The position numbers and the translations under genes were made by a program. The notes under the pieces were generated by a model. That model worked only from the letters and a program-made list of their open reading frames with translations. It was not told where the DNA came from and did no database searches. 64,000 nt of DNA from Pandoraea bronchicola (lineage in GTDB: Bacteria > Pseudomonadota > Gammaproteobacteria > Burkholderiales > Burkholderiaceae). Positions 59,225-64,000 of this stretch are shown in pieces (within the stretch, counting starts at the first letter, position 1; every line of letters begins with the position of its first letter). The stretch covers positions 62,001 through 126,000 of the forward strand of contig NZ_CABPST010000004.1 in assembly GCF_902459805.1 (NCBI RefSeq). The letters are read 5' to 3'.

Positions 59225-60115
59225 ATGAATGGAATCGAACGCATGACCAAAGCTTCGCAAATCGCTGCAACCGCTACTGACGCCGCTACTGACGCCGCCA
59301 CGACGGACGCTCACGACGCCACGCAAGCGGGCCTCGTGACGCCGGTCATGCGAGCACTCAAGCTACTGCGTTTCGTGGCGGACGGCGGGTCGACGGCCAA
59401 CCTGAGCGAAGTTGGGCGCCGCATCGGTGTGAATCGCGTGACCGTCATGCGTCTGATCGAGACGCTGCAATTCGAGGGTGTGCTTGAACCGTTGCCGCAG
59501 GGCGGGCACCGTCTCGGATTGGGGTTTCTGACGCTGGCGGCCAGCGCGCTCGCTGGCGAGGATCATCTCGCCACGGCGCGGCGCGTGCTCACGCGCGTGA
59601 CGAACGAGACGGGACTGTCGAGCTATCTGACCGTGCTCGACGGCGCTCAGGTTCGCTACTTGTTGTGTGAAACCCCGGCGTTGCCGCTCGTCAGCAACAT
59701 TCGTGCGGGAAGCCGCGTCACGGCGCATCTGACGGCCCCCGGCCGGTCGCTGCTGGCGCATCTGAGCCCTGAGCGACGCCGTGCGCTGCTCGGCCCGGAA
59801 CCGCTCGCGGCCGCCACGGCGCAAAGCGCCCGCACGTATGCCGCACTCGACGCCCAGTTGGCTCGCGACCGTGACGCCGGATGCGCCTGGAGTCAGGACG
59901 GCTTCGAAGCGGGCATCGACGCCTGCGCGGCCGCCGCGCTGGACGCGCATGGCCGGCCACTGGCCGCGCTCAGCGTGGCCGGCCCGCGCTCACTGGTCGG
60001 CACCGACACGGTGACGCGCGAGCGTACCGCTGCGGCGGTGAAATCCGGCGCCGCCGATCTCGCCGTATTACTGGCAGACGCACCAGCGTTCCTGGCGGCT
60101 GCCGGGCGTCTGTAA
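59225..60115 (+). CDS. IclR-family transcriptional regulator
   Basis: 296 residues. An Ala/Thr/Asp-rich low-complexity head (repeated DAATDAAT) precedes the winged helix VMRALKLLRFVADGGSTANLSEVGRRIGVNRVTVMRLIETLQFEGVLE. The ligand domain includes AHLTAPGRSLLAHLSPERR and CAWSQDGFEAGIDACAAA. It follows the monooxygenase in the same direction and probably regulates that operon through the 57951-57965 palindrome. The true start may be the ATG at 59243, which has GGA at better spacing. Confidence 0.9.
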   Translation: MNGIERMTKASQIAATATDAATDAATTDAHDATQAGLVTPVMRALKLLRFVADGGSTANLSEVGRRIGVNRVTVMRLIETLQFEGVLEPLPQGGHRLGLGFLTLAASALAGEDHLATARRVLTRVTNETGLSSYLTVLDGAQVRYLLCETPALPLVSNIRAGSRVTAHLTAPGRSLLAHLSPERRRALLGPEPLAAATAQSARTYAALDAQLARDRDAGCAWSQDGFEAGIDACAAAALDAHGRPLAALSVAGPRSLVGTDTVTRERTAAAVKSGAADLAVLLADAPAFLAAAGRL

Positions 60116-60426
60116 CGCGCCAATGACGCCAGCCACCCGCTGGCGAAGTACGCCCTCCGGTACGTTTGCGGCAAGTGCATCCATTTGGAGGGTTTCGATG
60201 CGCCACACGCCGTGTCGCGATGCATGATGTGTTCCAGCCGCTCATACGACGGGCGTCGCCCGGCCCGTAATTTCCGGTAATGCGTCGATACGCGTTATCT
60301 TGCGGAGCACCCCAAAACCAACTGCTACGATGGAACTCACTCTGATGCGTCTTTGCGATGCGTCGTGGCGGAAGGCATGTGTGCGGTCTACCGCATCGCC
60401 CCAGTTCACTCACGGCGACGGCTCGA
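60116..60426. other. intergenic region before the outer-membrane protein gene
   Basis: 311 bases, expected to contain the promoter of the 60427 gene. No repeat or clear hairpin terminator is seen after the IclR stop. Confidence 0.45.
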
Positions 60427-61419
60427 ATGAAGATCAATGCATGGTGGTGGCGCGCGGCGGCGGCCGGCGCATTGTGCAGCGCCTCGGTCTTTGCACAGGC
60501 GCAAGAAGCCACGGTCTACGCGGGCGGCATGAACGCGCGCGACGATAACAACGCCCACACCTATGCCTGGGGTTTCGAATACAAGCAGGCACTCACAGAA
60601 CACTTCTCCACCAGTTTCACGTGGATGAACGAGGGCCACGTGCCCGACCATCACCGTGACGGCTTTGCCGCGCAGTTCTGGGCGCATCAGCCATTCTTCG
60701 ACCGGCGCTTCGATCTTGCCTTGGGCGTAGGCCCCTATCGCTATTACGACACCGTCGCCGCCAATCGCGGCAAACGCTATCAGGACGATCATGGCTGGGG
60801 CGCGATGTTCTCCGTCGCAGCCACTTGGTACTTCAAAAGCCGCTGGTACGTGCAGGCACGCGCTAACTACGTTCAGTCGCCAACGAGCGTCAACACGGTG
60901 ACGTATCTGCTGGGCGTGGGCTATCAACTCGAGAAGCCTGCGTCGGCCGGACCACTCACCGGGGGCAATTCACAAGCCGTGCCGACGGGCGACGTGCTCT
61001 CCGTGATGGCGGGTCTGTCCGTCGTCAATAGTCTGGACTCGCAGAACGCCGTTGCCGAAGCCATCGAATACCGGCATGGCTTCGGCCGCTTCTTCGACGG
61101 CACAGTCTCACTCATCAACGAAGGACGCAGCAATCTCGGCAGCCGTCAGGGGATTGCCGCGCAAGCGTGGATCAAGAATGACTTCTTCGACAGCCGCTTC
61201 AGCCTTGGCTTGGGTTTCGGGCCATACGTCACATGGAACAAGTACAAGCAGAATCGTGAAGCGGACGGCGCGCAGAACGTCGTGGCGGGCCTGCTCACGA
61301 TGAGCGCCGCCTATCGACTCGCAGATCACTGGGTGGCGCGCGTGTCATGGAATCGTGTCGTGACAGGCTACGACCGAGACAGCGATATCTTCCTCGCAGG
61401 CGTCGGGTACAAGTTCTGA
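60427..61419 (+). CDS. outer-membrane beta-barrel protein with internal duplication
   Basis: 330 residues. A signal peptide (WWWRAAAAGALCSASVFAQAQ) is followed by two homologous halves. In the first: YAGGMNARDDNN, FEYKQALTEHFSTSFTWMNEGH, AAQFWAHQPFFDRRFDLALGVGPY. In the second: MAGLSVVNSLDSQN, IEYRHGFGRFFDGTVSLINEGR, AAQAWIKNDFFDSRFSLGLGFGPY. Each half has alternating-residue beta strands, and the protein ends in GVGYKF, with a terminal Phe. It should form one barrel of twice the strands or two linked small barrels. Function is unknown; a lipid- or envelope-related role is possible. Confidence 0.85.
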   Translation: MKINAWWWRAAAAGALCSASVFAQAQEATVYAGGMNARDDNNAHTYAWGFEYKQALTEHFSTSFTWMNEGHVPDHHRDGFAAQFWAHQPFFDRRFDLALGVGPYRYYDTVAANRGKRYQDDHGWGAMFSVAATWYFKSRWYVQARANYVQSPTSVNTVTYLLGVGYQLEKPASAGPLTGGNSQAVPTGDVLSVMAGLSVVNSLDSQNAVAEAIEYRHGFGRFFDGTVSLINEGRSNLGSRQGIAAQAWIKNDFFDSRFSLGLGFGPYVTWNKYKQNREADGAQNVVAGLLTMSAAYRLADHWVARVSWNRVVTGYDRDSDIFLAGVGYKF

Positions 61420-61550
61420 ACGCACTCGGAATACGCCCCGCAATCCCCATGCGCCCCATCGCCAAAAATGGTGCGTTGCATCTATAGCCGAACTCCCCAC
61501 CGAGTAGAATCCGGTTTATATATTTCATTCTTCCCGTATCGGAGGCAGAC

Positions 61551-62678
61551 GTGCCCGGACTACTTCCCAATGTCGACCGCGAGGGGCTCCTCGAATATTC
61601 GGTCGTGTACACCGACCGATCGATCAACCATATGTCGCAGCGCTTTCAGGGCGTCATGCGCGATATTTCCGGTGTTCTGAAAAAGGTCTACAACGCGAAG
61701 TCGGCAGTCATCGTGCCGGGCAGCGGGACTTTCGGCATGGAAGCCGTGGCCCGGCAGTTCGCGACGAACAAGAAATGTCTGGTCATTCGTAATGGCTGGT
61801 TCAGCTTCCGCTGGTCGCAGATTTTCGACATGGGCAGCATTCCGTCCGAATCGATCGTCTTGAAGGCGCGTCCGGTCGAGCAAGGCAGGCAAGCTGCCTA
61901 TGCGCCGGCTCCCATCGAAGAGGTGGTCGCCGCGATCCGGGAACACAAGCCGGACCTGGTCTTTGCCCCGCATGTCGAAACCGCCTCCGGAATGATGCTG
62001 CCCGACAACTACCTGCGTGCGGTGGCCGACGCGGTTCACGAGGTTGGCGGCATGTTTGTTCTCGATTGCATCGCCTCCGGTACGGTCTGGGTCGACATGC
62101 AGGCCTGCGGCGTCGATGTTCTGATCAGCGCACCGCAAAAGGGGTGGAGTGCGTCACCCTGCTGCGCGATGGTCATGCTCAGCACGCTGGCACGAGAGAG
62201 AATCGAAGCCACCACGAGTACCAGCTTCGCTTGCGATCTTCGCCAGTGGCTGCAGATCATGGAGGCCTATGAGAAAGGCGGGTTTGCGTATCACGCCACG
62301 ATGCCGACGGACAGTCTCACGACATTGCGCGACGTGATGAAGGAGACCGAGGCCTACGGCTTCGAGAAGGTGCGGGCCGAACAGCTTGAACTCGGGCAGC
62401 GCGTTCGCTCGCTCTTGGCGAACAAGGGGTTCAAGAGCGTGGCTGCGGAAGGTTTCGAGGCGCCGGGTGTCGTGGTCTGCTACACGGATGACGATGGCAT
62501 ACGCACCGGGAAGAAATTCGTTGACGCCGGCTTGCAGATCGCGGCAGGCGTTCCGCTTCGCGTCGACGAGCCCGACGACTTCAAGACCTTCCGTATCGGG
62601 TTGTTCGGTCTGGACAAACTGCATGACGTCGAAGGCGCAGTGAACCGTCTCGCCAAAGCGGTGGACAGCATTTCGTAA
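61551..62678 (+). CDS. class V aminotransferase (alanine-glyoxylate / serine-pyruvate type)
   Basis: A 375-residue PLP enzyme. GSGTFGMEAVARQF binds the cofactor phosphate, VLDCIASGTVWVD holds the PLP-contacting Asp, and the Schiff-base Lys lies in ISAPQKGWSASPC. The family includes alanine-glyoxylate and serine-glyoxylate aminotransferases. The start codon is GTG at 61551, placed by a strong GGAGG seven bases upstream and by alignment of the N-terminus. A strong terminator follows. It is transcribed alone. Confidence 0.92.
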   Translation: MPGLLPNVDREGLLEYSVVYTDRSINHMSQRFQGVMRDISGVLKKVYNAKSAVIVPGSGTFGMEAVARQFATNKKCLVIRNGWFSFRWSQIFDMGSIPSESIVLKARPVEQGRQAAYAPAPIEEVVAAIREHKPDLVFAPHVETASGMMLPDNYLRAVADAVHEVGGMFVLDCIASGTVWVDMQACGVDVLISAPQKGWSASPCCAMVMLSTLARERIEATTSTSFACDLRQWLQIMEAYEKGGFAYHATMPTDSLTTLRDVMKETEAYGFEKVRAEQLELGQRVRSLLANKGFKSVAAEGFEAPGVVVCYTDDDGIRTGKKFVDAGLQIAAGVPLRVDEPDDFKTFRIGLFGLDKLHDVEGAVNRLAKAVDSIS

Positions 62679-62746
62679 CGCGCTTTGCTGATGAATTCGA
62701 CCTACGCGGGCAGTTGCGCGTCTGGTCGCACAAACAGGATGCGCCA

Positions 62747-62779
62747 CACCCCGCCTATATCGGCGGGGTGTTTCTTTTT
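62747..62779 (+). terminator. rho-independent terminator
   Basis: CACCCCGCC (62747-62755) pairs perfectly with GGCGGGGTG (62762-62770) over a 6-base loop, followed by TTTCTTTTT (62771-62779). It ends the aminotransferase transcript and lies just before the convergent regulator gene. Confidence 0.93.
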
Positions 62780-62794
62780 GGACGATGAAAGCGC

Positions 62795-63496
62795 TTAGAC
62801 CGCGATGGCGGAGAACTTGCGCTCCCCCAGCGGCGTGACGCGCAATGCACGTGGCTCACGTGAGGGTTCGAGCCATTTGGCATGAAGGCATGTACTGAGC
62901 AACGCTGCCCCCAATGCGCCGCCGAGATGCGGCTTGCGTTCGCTCCAGTCAGGACAGGTGCAGGCGAAACGCCGACGGCGGGCACGAGCGGAAGTCAGAT
63001 CGACACCGAGGCCCGTCAGTCCATCGACACCCGCGTCGGTCAGCGCGACGTCGCTACCGTCGATCCGAAGCCAGCGCTGGACGCGCATCCGCTCGAAGAT
63101 GTCGACGGCGATTTCCCCGGCGAGATGGTCGTAGCAAGTGCGCGCATGACGCAGCGGGACAGGTGTGGCGCGACTGACCGGCACCGGACGCGGACGCAGT
63201 TCTCTCGTCGCCAGCACGGCGCTGGCCAGTGCCTCGATGGCAGCGGCTGTTTCAGGCGTAGCAATGCGGAAATATCGATGGCGTCCTCGCGCTTCCTGCG
63301 CAAGCACGCCGCCGTCGACAAGTCGCGCCAGATGCCCGCTGGCACTAGAGGGGGAAAGCCCGGCAACCAACGCCAGTTCCCCCGCCGGACGCGCCGAACC
63401 GTCCATCAAGGCCCAGAGCATGGTCATTCGGCCGGCGTCCGCGAGCAGCGCCGCCAGTGAGCTGACACTGGGGGCGTGATCTCTTGCGATGTCCAC
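62795..63496 (-). CDS. ArsR-family winged-helix regulator
   Basis: 233 residues. The N-terminal winged helix is SLAALLADAGRMTMLWALMDGSARPAGELALVAGLSPSSASGHLARLVDGGVLAQEARGRHRYF. The long C-terminal extension with HARTCYDHLAGEIAVDI and a Cys-rich RFACTCPDWSERKPHLGG stretch matches ArsR-type regulators fused to a sensing domain rather than classic metal sensors. It is convergent with the aminotransferase and divergent from the P450 start at 63635, so it may control that gene. Confidence 0.9.
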   Translation of the reverse strand: MDIARDHAPSVSSLAALLADAGRMTMLWALMDGSARPAGELALVAGLSPSSASGHLARLVDGGVLAQEARGRHRYFRIATPETAAAIEALASAVLATRELRPRPVPVSRATPVPLRHARTCYDHLAGEIAVDIFERMRVQRWLRIDGSDVALTDAGVDGLTGLGVDLTSARARRRRFACTCPDWSERKPHLGGALGAALLSTCLHAKWLEPSREPRALRVTPLGERKFSAIAV

Positions 63497-63634
63497 AGAT
63501 AGACTCCCTTGAAGAATATGAGTCGCAGTATAGGCGCGGCAATGCGATCAACACTTCAGCACGTCATGAAGCATGCCATTCGGGCCGTGCGGCAGAATTG
63601 GCATTGTCGATACCCACTTCATGAACGCCCTGCC

Positions 63635-64000
63635 ATGCTCGCTGCCAACGTCGATTCCCATTCCGTACCGCCGCCGGCCAATGCTTTGGCCGCAGTTACT
63701 CACCCGAATCCGTACCCGTATTACGCGTCGCTTGCCGAACGGCGTCCGTTCGACTTCGACGCCTCGCTCGGCCTGTGGATCGCCGCCGGACCGCAAGCGT
63801 TGGCGGCAGTGCTGCGTCATGCCGCGTGTGGCGTTCGCCCTGCCGGCGCACCGGTCCCCGTCCCATTAGCCGAAGGCGCCGCTGGCGACTGGTTCGGTGC
63901 GCTCGTCCGAATGAACGACGGCGTAGCGCACGCCGCCATGAAGCCGTGGCTCAAAACGCGACTCGCCGCACTGCAGGCCAATGGCGCCGTACTCTCCAAA
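63635..64000 (+). CDS. cytochrome P450, N-terminal part (runs off the window)
   Basis: An open frame of 122 codons from ATG 63635 to the end of the window. THPNPYPYYASLAERRPFDFDASLG is the typical beginning of bacterial P450s (NPYPYYA motif), then LWIAAGPQALAAVLRHAACGVRP and the substrate-side VRMNDGVAHAAMKPWL, corresponding to the helix C region where RxDGxxHxxxR is found. The haem-binding Cys lies beyond the window. It is divergent from the ArsR-type regulator, 138 bp apart. Confidence 0.8.
   Translation, partial: MLAANVDSHSVPPPANALAAVTHPNPYPYYASLAERRPFDFDASLGLWIAAGPQALAAVLRHAACGVRPAGAPVPVPLAEGAAGDWFGALVRMNDGVAHAAMKPWLKTRLAALQANGAVLSK

Noticed and set aside
59263-59310. Short DAATDAAT-type repeat, considered as a minisatellite
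   Set aside because: It is a brief low-complexity head of the IclR protein, only two to three imperfect units, and explains itself as coding sequence.
1-64000. CRISPR arrays, insertion sequences, rRNA genes
   Set aside because: No regularly spaced repeats, transposase motifs with terminal inverted repeats, or rRNA sequence were seen anywhere in the window.

Overview
The window looks like a high-GC betaproteobacterial chromosome, most probably from the Burkholderiaceae. A Pandoraea- or Burkholderia-like genus is my guess from gene style and content, since there is no marker gene to prove it. Both flanks are GC-rich with strong GC3 bias. The stretch from about 2.4 to 29.9 kb is visibly AT-richer, uses different codons, and carries accessory genes.

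Layout. (a) 1-2.2 kb: a solute-binding protein and a beta-hydroxyacid dehydrogenase. (b) 2301-2385: an intact tRNA-Leu(CAA). (c) 2327-29914: an integrated genomic island bounded by a 62-63 bp direct repeat of the tRNA 3' part. Its tyrosine integrase sits at the right end, and an AlpA-like regulator plus an IncQ RepC-like initiator with three 16-bp iterons sit at the left end. (d) 29.9-32.3 kb: eroded remnants and two divergent paralogous small genes. (e) 32.5-40.9 kb: ordinary chromosomal genes (flavin monooxygenases, AraC regulator, NmrA-like protein, lipoprotein hydrolase, TPR glycosyltransferase-like protein, glutathione peroxidase). (f) 41.1-56.1 kb: one long minus-strand catabolic operon of 18 genes (Rieske oxygenase, reductase, extradiol-like dioxygenase, RidA, ALDH, AspDH-like, TPP enzyme, two SDRs, hydrolase, cupin, IclR, ABC importer), followed upstream by a porin under what looks like the same operator. 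(g) 58-64 kb: a NicC-like monooxygenase with its own IclR regulator, an outer-membrane protein, a class V aminotransferase, an ArsR-type regulator and the start of a cytochrome P450.

The island cargo is about conflict. Left to right it carries: a type VI secretion PAAR / effector / immunity / PAAR cassette; an Abi_C protein with a GHKL-ATPase-PD-(D/E)XK nuclease and an AbiU2/HEPN-like protein; a four-gene group with a phosphatase and a lipoprotein; an XRE regulator with a double palindromic operator, and a 1221-residue helical-repeat protein whose promoter shares a 12-mer with that operator; a large divergent tyrosine-recombinase-like protein; a complete ABC three-component (ABC-3C) operon with a Cap4-like effector domain; and an RloC-like anticodon nuclease.

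The best candidates for undescribed biology are the XRE + 1221-residue protein pair, the Abi_C + GHKL-nuclease (+ HEPN) module, the recombinase-like protein with a replaced catalytic His, and the combination of integrase, AlpA, RepC and iterons, which suggests an integrative element able to replicate. All functional statements rest on reading the sequence and on remembered family features. No database search was possible.
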